Assembly (NCBI GenBank): GCA_965216945.1
Contig: CBDCGU010000003.1
Coordinates: 1,550,001-1,614,000, forward strand
Direction of reading: 5' to 3'
Length of the DNA: 64,000 bases
Source: DATHZQ01 sp965216945
GTDB taxonomy: Bacteria; Actinomycetota; Acidimicrobiia; Spongiisociales; UBA5794
Every line of letters starts with the position of its first letter. Position 1 is the first letter of the stretch. Positions 42,029 to 51,125 of this stretch are shown here, in pieces. A model generated the notes under the pieces. The model was given only the letters and a program-made list of their open reading frames with translations. It was not told the DNA's origin and did not search any database. A program made the translations under genes and the position numbers.

Positions 42029-42694
42029 ATGTCGACTTTCCCCACCATCCCTGCCTCCAGCCTGCCGTGGCTCACCGTCGAGCAGATGGTCGAGGCCGAC
42101 CGCCTCGCCATCGAGGAGTTCGGCATCGAGCTCCTGCAGATGATGGAGCATGCCGGCTCCAGCTTGGCGGAGCTGACTCACCGGCTGGCGCCACCGGGTC
42201 CGGTCACCGTGCTTGCGGGCGGGGGCAACAACGGAGGTGGCGGCTTGGCGGCGGCCCGCCATCTGGTCGATCGGGGAAGGGACGTCGCGGTGGCGCTCGC
42301 CGGCGACCAGCCTGCGTCCGCACCCGCCCATCACCTGCGCACGCTGGCCGAGATGGGCATCACCCCGCATCCCGAGCCGGGAGACAACGGGGTCGTGGTC
42401 GATGCCCTTGTCGGGTACGGATTGCAGGGCCCGCTGCGAGGCCGGGCCGCAGAGCTGGCTCGCTGGACCGCGGGACGGTTCGTCGTGTCGCTCGACTTCC
42501 CGTCCGGCCACGGTCACCCTGGCGGCATCGACGCCGCCGCCACCCTGACGCTGGCCCTGCCCAAGGAGGGGCTGCGCCATCTCGACCCGCTGTACCTGGC
42601 GACGCTGGGGTTGCCGCCTGCGCTGTGGGCGCGGATGGGCGTCGGCCTCAGCGCACCTTTCGGCGCCGGGCGGATCCTCCGGATCCTGACCTGA
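42029..42694 (+). CDS. NAD(P)H-hydrate epimerase-like protein (YjeF N domain only)
   Basis: 221-aa YjeF N-terminal domain. LTVEQMVEADRLAIEEFGIELLQMMEHAG opens the fold, with GGGNNGGGGLAAARHL as the dinucleotide loop and VVDALVGYGLQGPLRG containing the active-site Asp. Complete actinobacterial enzymes often carry a C-terminal dehydratase (kinase-fold) domain; it is absent here and not encoded next door. The SLDFPSGHGHPGG segment departs from the usual SxDIPSG(L/V), so catalytic competence is likely but not certain. The stop is followed after one base by the next GTG. Confidence 0.83.
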   Translation: MSTFPTIPASSLPWLTVEQMVEADRLAIEEFGIELLQMMEHAGSSLAELTHRLAPPGPVTVLAGGGNNGGGGLAAARHLVDRGRDVAVALAGDQPASAPAHHLRTLAEMGITPHPEPGDNGVVVDALVGYGLQGPLRGRAAELARWTAGRFVVSLDFPSGHGHPGGIDAAATLTLALPKEGLRHLDPLYLATLGLPPALWARMGVGLSAPFGAGRILRILT

Positions 42695-42695
42695 C

Positions 42696-43568
42696 GTGCC
42701 CGTGGCAGCCAGCAACGGCCTCGATCTCATGTATGCAACCTCGGGCGACCCGGCGCACCCCACCGTGGTGTTGATCAGCGGGCTCGGCGGCCAGCTGATC
42801 ATGTGGCCGATGGCCTTCGTCCACACGATCGTCATCGCCGGCTATCACGTGGTTCGATTCGACAATCGGGACGTCGGAAGGTCCACGCATTTCACCGGCA
42901 AGCTCAACCTCAGCGAGGTCGCCAGAGCCCTGCGCAGCGGCGAGACACCCAGCGTGCCCTACCTCCTGGGCGATATGGCCGGCGATGCGGTCGGTCTACT
43001 GGACCATCTCGGGATCGATGCGGCACACGTCGTGGGCATCTCCATGGGCGGCGCCATCGCTCAGGAGCTGGCCATCCGCCATCCCGACCGGCTGCGGACC
43101 CTGACCTGTCTCATGGCGAGCACCGGGGCCGCCGACGTAGGGCAGCCGAATCCCACCGGCAACCGGGCGCTGTTCCGGGCCCCGCCGCTGGATCGTGAAG
43201 GTGCGATCGTGACTGCGGTCGAATCGGCAGAGTTGCTCGCCGGCGAGGGATGCTTCGACAGGGTGCGGGCTCGCATGTACGCAGCGTGGGCCTATGACCG
43301 TGCCTTCGATCCGCAGGGGGTGGGGCGCCAGCTCGGCGCCATCTGGGCGTCCCCCGACCGAACGCAGGCCCTGGGCAGAGTGACGCTGCCGACCTTGATC
43401 ATCCACGGTGCGGACGATCCACTTGTGAACGTGTCCGGTGGGCGGGCGCTGGCGGCGGCGTTGCCAGACTCACGGTATGTCGAGATCTCAGGCCTGGCCC
43501 ATCACCTCAGCGAGTGCCACTGGCCCGAGATAATCCAGCCGCTGCTCGAGCATCTTGCTGCAGGTTAG
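42696..43568 (+). CDS. Alpha/beta hydrolase
   Basis: 290-aa hydrolase with oxyanion segment ISGLGGQ, FDNRDVGRST (as in RdmC-like aclacinomycin esterase relatives), nucleophile elbow GISMGG (Ser at about 114), an acid residue in IIHGADDPLV, and a final catalytic His in GLAHHLSE. GTG start one base after the previous stop codon, so it is probably translated from the same message as the epimerase. The substrate is unknown. Confidence 0.9.
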   Translation: MPVAASNGLDLMYATSGDPAHPTVVLISGLGGQLIMWPMAFVHTIVIAGYHVVRFDNRDVGRSTHFTGKLNLSEVARALRSGETPSVPYLLGDMAGDAVGLLDHLGIDAAHVVGISMGGAIAQELAIRHPDRLRTLTCLMASTGAADVGQPNPTGNRALFRAPPLDREGAIVTAVESAELLAGEGCFDRVRARMYAAWAYDRAFDPQGVGRQLGAIWASPDRTQALGRVTLPTLIIHGADDPLVNVSGGRALAAALPDSRYVEISGLAHHLSECHWPEIIQPLLEHLAAG

Positions 43569-43697
43569 GAGCGAGCGCCCTTTGCGGTCGCTCCATGCAC
43601 ATGCTCATGGCTCTTCGCCGTGCGGCTCATCGCCTTGCGATCCGGGGCCCCAGCCCCAGATCGCCGAGGTCGCACCCATCGGCGCGCTCTCCGAGGA

Positions 43698-44492
43698 TCA
43701 CTCCTCGAGGAAGCGCACCTCGTCGCGCACGCAGCCGCCGCCGATACGGGCATGGGTGGCTGTCCATGACAGCTCGATCTGTGACGGGAACCCGATCTCG
43801 TCTCCCTGATAGATCGTGGCGCTGCCCGTCGCCTCGCCGGATGCCACCATGGCCGTCGCCCAAGCAACCGCAGCGCTGCCGGTGGCCGGGTCCTCGTAGA
43901 CGCCGAGGTCGGGGGCGAAGAAGCGAGCACGCACTCGATTGCCGGTGCGGGCGTAGACCATCGTCCCGTGGTACTCGGACAACGCATCCGCCTCGGGAGC
44001 GACACTGGTGACGACGCTCTCGTCCCCGTACTCGAGGATCACGTAATCCGAGGGAATGCGCACGAGCCAGGACCGTCGCGGTACGGGCATACCGGTGCGC
44101 AGTGCGTAGTCGGCGAGCTGTTCCTCCGAGGCGTTGACCGGATCCAGCGGCGCTCGTATCCACGCAACGTCGCCATCGACGCCGATGTCGACGGGTCCGA
44201 TACCGCATGCCAGCTGGTCGACGCCGCCGGGACCGAGCGTGAGCATGGTCCAGGCGGTCCCCACGAGCGGATGGCCGGCGAACGGGAGCTCGGCGGCCGG
44301 AGTAAAGATCCTGACGAAAGGAATCGCGTCCCCGTCCCATTCGACGAACACCGTCTCCGAGAACCCGAGGTTGGTTGCGATGGTCTGCATGCTCGTGGTG
44401 TCGAGATCGATGACATCGTTGACCACACCGAGGTGGTTGCCCCCCTCGCCGTCCCTCGTGAACACTCGCAGCACTTGGCACGCCCTTGGCAT
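43698..44492 (-). CDS. PhzF-family isomerase/epimerase
   Basis: 264-aa protein with the diaminopimelate-epimerase fold. The catalytic Glu is residue 46 in GFSETVF; ELPFAGHPLVG and EDPATGSAAVA are the other family signatures. Most bacterial PhzF-like proteins have no known substrate; nothing here suggests phenazine synthesis. The ATG at 44492 follows TAACCT (44500-44505) by 7 nt. Confidence 0.9.
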   Translation of the reverse strand: MPRACQVLRVFTRDGEGGNHLGVVNDVIDLDTTSMQTIATNLGFSETVFVEWDGDAIPFVRIFTPAAELPFAGHPLVGTAWTMLTLGPGGVDQLACGIGPVDIGVDGDVAWIRAPLDPVNASEEQLADYALRTGMPVPRRSWLVRIPSDYVILEYGDESVVTSVAPEADALSEYHGTMVYARTGNRVRARFFAPDLGVYEDPATGSAAVAWATAMVASGEATGSATIYQGDEIGFPSQIELSWTATHARIGGGCVRDEVRFLEE

Positions 44493-44499
44493 AGGACCG

Positions 44500-44505
44500 A
44501 GGTTA
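44500..44505 (-). promoter_or_regulatory. -10 box of probable leaderless phzF-like mRNA
   Basis: TAACCT on the minus strand, 7 nt from the ATG at 44492. Confidence 0.5.
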
Positions 44506-44547
44506 GGGTCGCGATTCCGCCGCGGCCACACGCCGGCGGACCACCGC

Positions 44548-44553
44548 TAGCGT
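44548..44553 (+). promoter_or_regulatory. -10 box of probable leaderless small membrane protein mRNA
   Basis: TAGCGT, 7 nt before the ATG at 44561. Confidence 0.45.
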
Positions 44554-44560
44554 CCCGCCG

Positions 44561-44785
44561 ATGGACATCACCGAGCTGCTCGGGCTGGACGACCTGCTCG
44601 CCCAATTCACGCTGGCGGTGGGCGCCGCGATGATCCTCGGCAATGGCGCAGCGATCTGGATGCACCACACCGGGCGAACGCCGAAGAAGGCCGAGGGGGA
44701 GTTTCGCCCCACCCGGGCGTGGTGGCTGCTCGGCGTCGGTGTGCTCATCGCGGCGTGGGGTATCGCCAGCCTCGTCACCGGTTGA
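44561..44785 (+). CDS. Two-helix membrane protein
   Basis: 74-aa protein with helices at about residues 13-35 and 52-72 and a basic loop (HHTGRTPKKAEGEFRPTR) between them. No recognised family. It lies between phzF-like and the tRNA-Gly gene; the start is set by the TAGCGT box 7 nt upstream. Confidence 0.65.
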   Translation: MDITELLGLDDLLAQFTLAVGAAMILGNGAAIWMHHTGRTPKKAEGEFRPTRAWWLLGVGVLIAAWGIASLVTG

Positions 44786-44801
44786 CGCACCACCGTCCAG
44801 G

Positions 44802-44807
44802 TAAGAT
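44802..44807 (+). promoter_or_regulatory. -10 box of tRNA-Gly
   Basis: TAAGAT, ending 9 nt before the mature tRNA 5' end. Confidence 0.55.
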
Positions 44808-44816
44808 GAGCGCCCC

Positions 44817-44890
44817 GCGGGTGTAGTTCAATGGCAGAACATCAGCTTCCCAAGCTGAATACGGGGGTTCGATTCCCCTCACCCGCTCCA
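44817..44890 (+). tRNA. tRNA-Gly (CCC)
   Basis: 74-nt cloverleaf. The acceptor stem GCGGGTG pairs with CACCCGC (44880-44886); the discriminator U and CCA are encoded. The anticodon stem TCAGC/GCTGA encloses the loop TTCCCAA, giving anticodon CCC, which reads GGG. The T-loop GTTCGATTC is standard. Confidence 0.95.
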
Positions 44891-44917
44891 TGTCGTCGCC
44901 ACCTCCGGCCGGCGTCC

Positions 44918-44923
44918 TATGGT
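44918..44923 (+). promoter_or_regulatory. -10 box of probable leaderless DUF2071 mRNA
   Basis: TATGGT, 8 nt before the GTG at 44932. Confidence 0.4.
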
Positions 44924-44931
44924 GACGCTTC

Positions 44932-45699
44932 GTGAGCTCCGGAGCACCGCAACCGAACTTCGACCCGACCTGTCCCATCCGGGTCGAGCGAGCATCCATG
45001 ATCCACCGCTGGGACCGGCTCGCGTTCCTGCACTGGAGCTACGACCCCGCTCTGGTCCAGCGTCTGCTGCCCGAAAGCCTCACGGTCGATACCTACGACG
45101 GCTCCGCATGGGTCGGGCTCGTTCCGTTCCTCATGGAGGTCCGGCCGCCACGAGGACCCGCTCTGCCGTGGATCTCGCACTTCTGCGAGACGAACGTGCG
45201 GACGTACGCCACCGCTCCCGACGGGACACGTGGCGTTTGGTTCCTCTCCCTCGACGCCGCTCGACTCCCGGCAGTGATCACGGCCCGCACCGTCTACCGG
45301 CTTCCCTACTTCTGGTCCGCCATGCGCCTCGATCGCTCTGCCGACACGTACTCCTACACCTGCCGGCGACGCTGGCCCGCACCGAGAGGCGCCGCGTCCA
45401 TCGTCGAGGTTCGTGTCGGTGACCGATACGCACCGTCCGAGCTCGGTCCATTCGACCACTACCTCACCGCTCGCTGGCGCCTCTACAGCACCAGGGGCGG
45501 CGGTTTGCGCTATGCGCTGGCCGAACACGAGCCGTGGCCGCTCCATCGACTGGAAGTGCTGGAGCTTCGCGACGAGTTGATCGCCGCCGCAGGTCTTCCG
45601 CAACCCACAGGCGAGCCGATCGCCCACTGGTCGCCCGGAGTGGAGGTCCGCATCGGGGTTCCCCACGCGCTGGAGACACCTCGGAAAATGGGTCGCTAG
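44932..45699 (+). CDS. YqjF-family (DUF2071) protein
   Basis: 255-aa soluble protein of the DUF2071/YqjF family. Typical elements are RWDRLAFLHWSYDPALVQRLLP, TYDGSAWVGLVPFLM, ETNVRTYA and GVWFLSLDA. It has an acetoacetate-decarboxylase-like fold in its relatives, but no defined activity. The GTG at 44932 is preceded by TATGGT; the gene starts 41 nt after the tRNA. Confidence 0.87.
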   Translation: MSSGAPQPNFDPTCPIRVERASMIHRWDRLAFLHWSYDPALVQRLLPESLTVDTYDGSAWVGLVPFLMEVRPPRGPALPWISHFCETNVRTYATAPDGTRGVWFLSLDAARLPAVITARTVYRLPYFWSAMRLDRSADTYSYTCRRRWPAPRGAASIVEVRVGDRYAPSELGPFDHYLTARWRLYSTRGGGLRYALAEHEPWPLHRLEVLELRDELIAAAGLPQPTGEPIAHWSPGVEVRIGVPHALETPRKMGR

Positions 45700-45769
45700 A
45701 TCCTTTGTATTTGGCGGCGAATGTGCGACTCTCGTAGTGGGAAGGAGTAAGGAGAGGGGGACCCCCGCC

Positions 45770-46024
45770 ATGTCCACGCAGCCAGCCACCGGAGGGCACC
45801 CGACCGCGACGTCGTACGACGGCACGGGCGCAGGTGGAGGCTACGACCTCGCCGACCGATTCTCGGCGCTGAAGCGCACGATGCGCCGGGCCGAGTTCCA
45901 TGGGCACCTCGAAACGGCGACGCTCCGTGAAGCCGTACTCCCCCAGCAGGGTCGCCGATCCCGCACGAGCAAGCGACGCACACGCCACACGACGACGCTC
46001 ACCGCGGCAACCGCCGAATCCTGA
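45770..46024 (+). CDS. Small basic protein, tentative
   Basis: 84 residues. A Gly/Thr-rich N terminus is followed by a helix (ADRFSALKRTMRRAEFHGHL) and a basic, Thr-rich tail (SRTSKRRTRHTTTLT). GGAGAGGGGG lies upstream of the ATG, about 10 nt away. It has no recognised relatives. The coding claim rests on the ribosome site and position between DUF2071 and dcd; it could be spurious. Confidence 0.4.
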   Translation: MSTQPATGGHPTATSYDGTGAGGGYDLADRFSALKRTMRRAEFHGHLETATLREAVLPQQGRRSRTSKRRTRHTTTLTAATAES

Positions 46025-46063
46025 GCCGCATCCGGCGGCAGAGGTCGCCCCGTAGGCGGCCGC

Positions 46064-46069
46064 TACCAT
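46064..46069 (+). promoter_or_regulatory. -10 box of probable leaderless dcd mRNA
   Basis: TACCAT, 8 nt before the ATG at 46078. Confidence 0.5.
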
Positions 46070-46077
46070 CGCGACCG

Positions 46078-46650
46078 ATGATCTTCTCGGACCGCACCAT
46101 CAAAGAGTCGGTTGCCGCCGGCCGTATCATCATCGACCCGTACGACGAAGCCATGGTGCAACCATCCAGCGTCGACCTCCGCTGCGGTGCGGTGTTTCGA
46201 GTCTTCGAGAATCACCGCTACCCCCACATCGACCCCAAGGCCCCCCAGGACGATCTCACGACGCCGGTCGAAGCGGACGCCGAGGAACCGTTCATCCTGC
46301 ACCCCGGCGAGTTCGTATTGGGTTCGACGCTGGAGGTGGTGGGTCTCGCCGACGACATCGTCGCCCGGCTCGAAGGCAAGTCGAGCCTCGGCCGCCTCGG
46401 GCTGCTGATCCACTCCACGGCCGGGTTCATCGACCCCGGGTTCAAGGGTCAGGTGACACTCGAGCTCTCCAACGTGGCCAACCTTCCGATCGCCATCTAC
46501 CCCGGCATGAAGATCGGGCAGGTCTCGTTCTATCAACTCAGCACACCGGCAGAGCACCCGTATGGCTCCGTCGGGGCCGGCTCGAAGTACCAGGGCCAGT
46601 CGGGCCCGACCCCGAGCCGGATGCACAAGGACTTTGGAGGTGAGGAATGA
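46078..46650 (+). CDS. dcd: dCTP deaminase
   Basis: 190-aa enzyme that deaminates dCTP; actinobacterial homologues can also hydrolyse to dUMP. Hallmarks are PSSVDLRCG, HPGEFVLGSTLE, the active-site ARLEGKSSLGRLGLLIHSTAGFIDPG region with Arg and Glu, and GSKYQGQSGPTPSR at the nucleotide-binding tail. The ATG is fixed by the TACCAT box. The stop overlaps the VOC gene by 4 nt. Confidence 0.95.
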   Translation: MIFSDRTIKESVAAGRIIIDPYDEAMVQPSSVDLRCGAVFRVFENHRYPHIDPKAPQDDLTTPVEADAEEPFILHPGEFVLGSTLEVVGLADDIVARLEGKSSLGRLGLLIHSTAGFIDPGFKGQVTLELSNVANLPIAIYPGMKIGQVSFYQLSTPAEHPYGSVGAGSKYQGQSGPTPSRMHKDFGGEE

Positions 46651-47009
46651 GCACATCGGTCATCCCCAAGCTGGGCTCCATCGTGTTCAACTGCAGCGAC
46701 GTGGACCTCCTCGTGGAGTTCTGGTCGCAGCTGCTCGAGACGTCGGAGGCACAGCGATTCCCCGGCTTCGTGTGGCTGAAGCCGCCCGCCGAGGGGGCGC
46801 CCGCCATCGCATTCCAGCAGGTGCCGGACCCGACACCGGGACGCAACCGGGTGCACCTCGATTTCGGCGCCGAAGACCCCGAGGCGACGATCGCCCGGGT
46901 CGTCGAACTGGGCGGCAGTCGGGTGGAAGACCACGAGATCCAAGGCTTCCACTGGACCGTGTTGGCCGATCCCGAGGGCAACGAGTTCTGCGTGGCCGGG
47001 GCTCACTGA
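46647..47009 (+). CDS. VOC-family (glyoxalase/bleomycin-resistance-like) protein
   Basis: 120-aa compact VOC domain with two beta-alpha-beta-beta-beta repeats: LGSIVFNCSDVDLLVEFWSQLL at the start, RVHLDFGAEDPEATIARVVELGG in the middle and the ending VLADPEGNEFCVAG. Some metal ligands of true glyoxalases are present (His, Glu), but the substrate is open. Translationally coupled to dcd by an ATGA overlap. Confidence 0.9.
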   Translation: MSTSVIPKLGSIVFNCSDVDLLVEFWSQLLETSEAQRFPGFVWLKPPAEGAPAIAFQQVPDPTPGRNRVHLDFGAEDPEATIARVVELGGSRVEDHEIQGFHWTVLADPEGNEFCVAGAH

Positions 47010-47087
47010 TTGGCGCCGGAAGTCCGCGACGCCGGAAAGGACGTCAGGCCGCCGGCCGGGTCGGTGCCTAAGCGCGGAGCGGCAGCC

Positions 47088-49805
47088 CTACGTTCGGCCG
47101 GTGCGGCGGCGCATCCACTTCTCCACCTCTACGCCGAGGAAGGCTCCCGTCGATACGACGAGGACGATGGCCAGCTCTTGTGCCGAGAGGGCCTCGGTCT
47201 TGAGCAACGACTGCAGCGGCGCCCAGTAGATGATCACGATCTGGATCGCCACGGTGACCAGCACCGTCCACAGCAGATACATGTTGGTGAAGATCCCGAG
47301 CCTGAACAGCGACTGCCGCTCTGAGCGCACGGCGAGGGCGTTGCCCAGTTGGAGCAACGCCAGGGTGGTGAAGATCATCGTCTGCCACGGGCGGTCGTTC
47401 GCCTCACCCCACAGCCCGACGGCGAGCGTCAGGAAGCCCATCAGCAGCCCGATCACGATCACCTGCTGCCACAGGCCATGGGCGAAGATGCTCTCCTTCG
47501 GCGGCCGGGGCGGGCGCTCCATGACGTCTTTCTCCGCCGGTTCGACGCCGAGCGCCAGGCCGGGGAAGCCGTCGGTGACCAGGTTGATCCAGAGGATCTG
47601 CACCGGCTGGAGCGGAAGGGGAAGGCCGATGAATGGTCCGAGGAACATCACCCAGATCTCACCGGCGTTGGACGTGAGCGTATAGCGGACGAAACGCCGG
47701 ATGTTGTCGTAGATGCGGCGACCTTCTCCCACCGCAGTGACGATCGAGGCGAAGTTGTCGTCGGTGAGCACCATGTCGGCGGCCTCTTTGGCGACCTCGG
47801 TGCCGGCGACGCCCATGGCGACTCCGATGTCGGCGGTGCGCAGCGCCGGTGCGTCGTTCACGCCGTCGCCGGTCATCGCGACGATGTCGCCGTTCTCCTT
47901 CCATGCGTTGACGATGTCGAGCTTCTGCTCGGGCGAGGTGCGTGCGTAGACGGCAACGCTGGCGACGTGGTCGGCCAATCCCTCGGCGTGCTCGGCGGCC
48001 AGCTCCGAGCCGGTCATCACCTGGTCGGCGGAGTCGACGATGCCGAGCCTCCCCCCAATCGCTCGGCCGGTTGCGGGATGGTCTCCAGTGATCATGACCG
48101 GCGTGATGCCGGCTGTGCGACACGCCGCCACCGCAGTCTTCGACTCTTGGCGCGGTGGATCGGCCATCGCAGCCAACCCGTACAGGACCAGATCGCGCTC
48201 GGATTCGAGCACGTGGGAGAGATCGCCGTCGTGGACCGTGCGCCCCGCAACCGCCAGCACGCGGTATCCCGCGGCGGCGAAATCGGCCGCCCGGGCGAGG
48301 ATCTCGTCGTGGCGGCCGGGGGTCAGCTCGAGATCGCCGCCGGCCGTGGCGATGCGCGTGACGGCCTCGATCATCGCCTCGACAGCGCCCTTGGCCGCCA
48401 CCAGCCGCACCTCCGGATCGTCGGTGCGATGGATCGTGACCATTCGCTTCCGCTCGGAATCGAACGGGATCTCGGCGGTGCGTGGGTAGTGCTCGTTGAC
48501 TCGTTCCCGGTCGAAGCCGAGCTTGCTGGAAGCGGCGAGCAAGGCCCCCTCGGTTGGATCGCCGACGATGGCCCATTCCTCGTCGCGATCCGACGGGGGG
48601 ACGAGCACTGCGTCGTTGCACAACGCCGCCGCCGTCAGCAACGATGCGAGCGCCGACCCCGGCGCGACGTCCTCGTGCACACCGTCGCGCAACAGCTCTC
48701 CCGACGGTTTGTAGCCGGAGCCGGTGACGCCGTAGGTACCGTCGGCCGTCCACAGTCGCTCGACGAGCATGCGACCTTCGGTGAGCGTCCCTGTCTTGTC
48801 GGTGCAGATGACGGTGACGGAGCCCAGCGTCTCGACGGCGGGCAGCCGGCGGATCAGGGCGTTGTGCCGAATCATCCGCTGAGCACCCATCGCCAGCCCG
48901 ATCGTCACCACGGCCGGCAGTGCTTCGGGTATGGCGGCCACGGCGAGGCTGACGGCCGTGAGGAACATCACCTCGACGTCCTCGCCCCGCGCCACACCGG
49001 CGAAGAACACCACGATGCAGATGACGATTGCCGCCACCGCCAGCCAGCGACCCAATACCGCCAGGCGCTTCTGGAGCGGGGTGCGCGGCGCCTGGTGGGT
49101 CTGCAGCAGGCCGGCGATCTGGCCAAGCGACGTTTCCATCCCGGTTGCCACCACCACACCACGGGCCCTGCCGTAGACCACGGATGTGCCCTTGAAGACC
49201 ATGTTGTGGCGATCGCCGATCACTTCGCCCTCACCATCGGGAAGCGAGTCGTCGTCCTTGTCGACCGGCACGGACTCGCCCGTCAAAGCGGCCTCGTTGA
49301 CGCGAAGGTTGGGGCTCTCCACGAGCCGGGCGTCGGCGGCAACGATGTCGCCGGCTTCGAGCACGATCACATCGCCGGGTACGAGCTCGGTCGCCGCAAC
49401 CGCGGACTCGGCGCCATCGCGCACGACCCGGGCGCTCGGCGCCGTCATCGTGCGCAGCGCCGCCATCGCCTGTTCCGCCCGGTACTCCTGGAAGAACCCG
49501 ATCAGTGCGTTCAGCACGACGATGGCCCCGATGACGACCGCATCCGTGGACTCGCCGATCGCCACCATGACGACGGCGGCAACCAGCAGCACCACGATCA
49601 TCGTGTTGGCGAACTGCAAGAGGAAGATCCGCCACGGAGGTGCCGTGGGCTCCTCCTCGAGCTCGTTGGGCCCGAAACGTCGCTGTCGCTCGGCGACCTG
49701 GGCGGCGGTCAAGCCCCGGTGCTGATCGGTCTCGAGCTGGGCGACGATCGCACCTGCATCCTTCGCCCACCATTGCTGCGTGTCGGTGGTGGCCGGCGCC
49801 GTCAC
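47088..49805 (-). CDS. P2-type cation-transporting ATPase (Ca2+-ATPase-like)
   Basis: 905-aa pump. N-terminal cation-ATPase domain, LTGESVPVDK in the actuator region, the transmembrane IPEALPAVVTI motif typical of bacterial Ca2+ pumps, the phosphorylation site CTDKTGTLT (Asp at about residue 336), and TGDGVNDAPAL. It probably moves Ca2+, though Na+/K+ or Mn2+ relatives exist. The GTG at 49805 has GAGG 5 nt upstream; the longer frame is not supported. Convergent with the VOC gene. Confidence 0.9.
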   Translation of the reverse strand: MTAPATTDTQQWWAKDAGAIVAQLETDQHRGLTAAQVAERQRRFGPNELEEEPTAPPWRIFLLQFANTMIVVLLVAAVVMVAIGESTDAVVIGAIVVLNALIGFFQEYRAEQAMAALRTMTAPSARVVRDGAESAVAATELVPGDVIVLEAGDIVAADARLVESPNLRVNEAALTGESVPVDKDDDSLPDGEGEVIGDRHNMVFKGTSVVYGRARGVVVATGMETSLGQIAGLLQTHQAPRTPLQKRLAVLGRWLAVAAIVICIVVFFAGVARGEDVEVMFLTAVSLAVAAIPEALPAVVTIGLAMGAQRMIRHNALIRRLPAVETLGSVTVICTDKTGTLTEGRMLVERLWTADGTYGVTGSGYKPSGELLRDGVHEDVAPGSALASLLTAAALCNDAVLVPPSDRDEEWAIVGDPTEGALLAASSKLGFDRERVNEHYPRTAEIPFDSERKRMVTIHRTDDPEVRLVAAKGAVEAMIEAVTRIATAGGDLELTPGRHDEILARAADFAAAGYRVLAVAGRTVHDGDLSHVLESERDLVLYGLAAMADPPRQESKTAVAACRTAGITPVMITGDHPATGRAIGGRLGIVDSADQVMTGSELAAEHAEGLADHVASVAVYARTSPEQKLDIVNAWKENGDIVAMTGDGVNDAPALRTADIGVAMGVAGTEVAKEAADMVLTDDNFASIVTAVGEGRRIYDNIRRFVRYTLTSNAGEIWVMFLGPFIGLPLPLQPVQILWINLVTDGFPGLALGVEPAEKDVMERPPRPPKESIFAHGLWQQVIVIGLLMGFLTLAVGLWGEANDRPWQTMIFTTLALLQLGNALAVRSERQSLFRLGIFTNMYLLWTVLVTVAIQIVIIYWAPLQSLLKTEALSAQELAIVLVVSTGAFLGVEVEKWMRRRTGRT

Positions 49806-49882
49806 TGAGCCTCGCTGATCTCGGGCCGACCAGCCTATTACGGACGGCGCCGTCTGCTGAACCCGCGGCTGCGTTCCACGGG

Positions 49883-49888
49883 TAGCCT
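49883..49888 (+). promoter_or_regulatory. -10 box of probable leaderless membrane-protein mRNA
   Basis: TAGCCT, 7 nt before the ATG at 49896. Confidence 0.5.
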
Positions 49889-49895
49889 GCCGGTC

Positions 49896-50315
49896 ATGGC
49901 AACGGGAACCCCAAGCGCCAGCGAGCCTATCCGGCAGCTCAAGGTACTGGCGCTCGGACTCCTCACGGGCTTCCTGATCATGTTCGTCGTGCTGCTGGTG
50001 CTCTCGGCCAGCTGGGATCCCCAAGACGACGATCTCGCCACGCTGGGCACCTGGGTGGCGACGGGAACCGGCATCGTCGGGCTCGGGGCCGCCGTCTGGT
50101 GGCGCAACACGATGGTCTCCAAGCCGGTGGCCCGCGGCAGACTCACCACGAGCTGGACGATCGTCGTGGCGATTGCCGAGGTCGGAATGCTGCTGGGCCT
50201 CGTCTTCGCCATCATCAGTAGGACCTTTACGCCCTTCTTTGCAGGTGGCGCCGTCTTCGTCGTGAGCCTCCTGGTGCTGCTGTCCGCCCTCGGTCAGATC
50301 GAGATCGAGACCTGA
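49896..50315 (+). CDS. Four-helix membrane protein
   Basis: 139-aa protein with hydrophobic helices at about 19-41, 50-67, 85-107 and 112-133 and short charged loops. No recognised domain. Divergent from the cation ATPase (90 nt between starts) and convergent with the ABC ATPase gene at 50385. The ATG follows TAGCCT by 7 nt. Confidence 0.65.
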   Translation: MATGTPSASEPIRQLKVLALGLLTGFLIMFVVLLVLSASWDPQDDDLATLGTWVATGTGIVGLGAAVWWRNTMVSKPVARGRLTTSWTIVVAIAEVGMLLGLVFAIISRTFTPFFAGGAVFVVSLLVLLSALGQIEIET

Positions 50316-50384
50316 GGCCTCTCAGCAGCAAGCCTCGACCTGCGATGGATGCGCTACGGCGCCCAAGGCCGGCACAGTCCGCCC

Positions 50385-51125
50385 TCAGCTCGGCATCGCC
50401 GGCATGGCTGCGGCGACGGACTCGATCGCCGCACCTTCCGTGAGCCACAACGACAGCTCCTGGCGCGTTGGTGTGTGCAACGTGCCGTCCTGGACGAAGA
50501 GCGCCCGGTCGACGTAGTGAATCGCCGCAGGGTCATGGCTCGCCATGATCACCGCAGTGCCGTCGCGGGCCACGCTCCGCAGGAGATCGAGAATCGCCGC
50601 CCCCGTGCTGGTGTCGAGCTCGCCCGTCGGCTCGTCGGCGAACAGGTACGAGGGACCGTGAACGAGAGCGCGGGCGATCGCCACTCGCTGCTGCTCACCA
50701 CCCGAGAGCTCGTCGGGACGGTGCCCGGCGCGACCCTCCATGTCGACCGACGCCAGCGCCGCCGCGGTGCGCTCCCGGGCCTCACGGCCGGATATCCCGA
50801 TCAGCCGCAGCGACACGTCGACGTTCTCGGACGCAGACAGCAGCGGGAGCAAACCCGCCGTCTGGAACACGAAGCCGAGCTGGGTTCTCCTCACCCTGGC
50901 GGCGGCCGCCTCGGACAGCTTGTCGATTCGCTCGCCGTCGAGCAGGACCTCACCCGAGTCGGGACGCAGCAACAGGCCGGACATGTGCAACAGCGACGTC
51001 TTGCCCGATCCCGATGGCCCGAAGAGAGCCACGAACTCGCCGGGGTCGACCGCCATGCTGACGTCTTGAGCCCCGATCGCTCCCCCGGGATACAGCTTGG
51101 TGACTCCGCGCAGCTCAAGCGACAT
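50385..51125 (-). CDS. ABC exporter ATPase B (LolD/MacB-like)
   Basis: 246-aa ATPase: Walker A GPSGSGKTSL at residues 35-44 or so, Q-loop FQTAG, signature LSGGEQQRVAIARAL, Walker B YLFADEPTGELD and H-loop MASHD. It is the third gene of the FtsX-type exporter operon and overlaps the second by 11 nt if ATG 51125 is used (17 nt with GTG 51131). Having two different ATPases with one permease chain suggests a heterodimeric motor. Confidence 0.9.
   Translation of the reverse strand: MSLELRGVTKLYPGGAIGAQDVSMAVDPGEFVALFGPSGSGKTSLLHMSGLLLRPDSGEVLLDGERIDKLSEAAAARVRRTQLGFVFQTAGLLPLLSASENVDVSLRLIGISGREARERTAAALASVDMEGRAGHRPDELSGGEQQRVAIARALVHGPSYLFADEPTGELDTSTGAAILDLLRSVARDGTAVIMASHDPAAIHYVDRALFVQDGTLHTPTRQELSLWLTEGAAIESVAAAMPAMPS

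Noticed and set aside
43698..44492. Phenazine biosynthesis locus
   Set aside because: Only an isolated PhzF-family gene; no other phz genes, and the family is mostly of unrelated function.
47349..49808. 819-codon plus-strand open frame
   Set aside because: Antisense to the P-type ATPase, which has all catalytic motifs.
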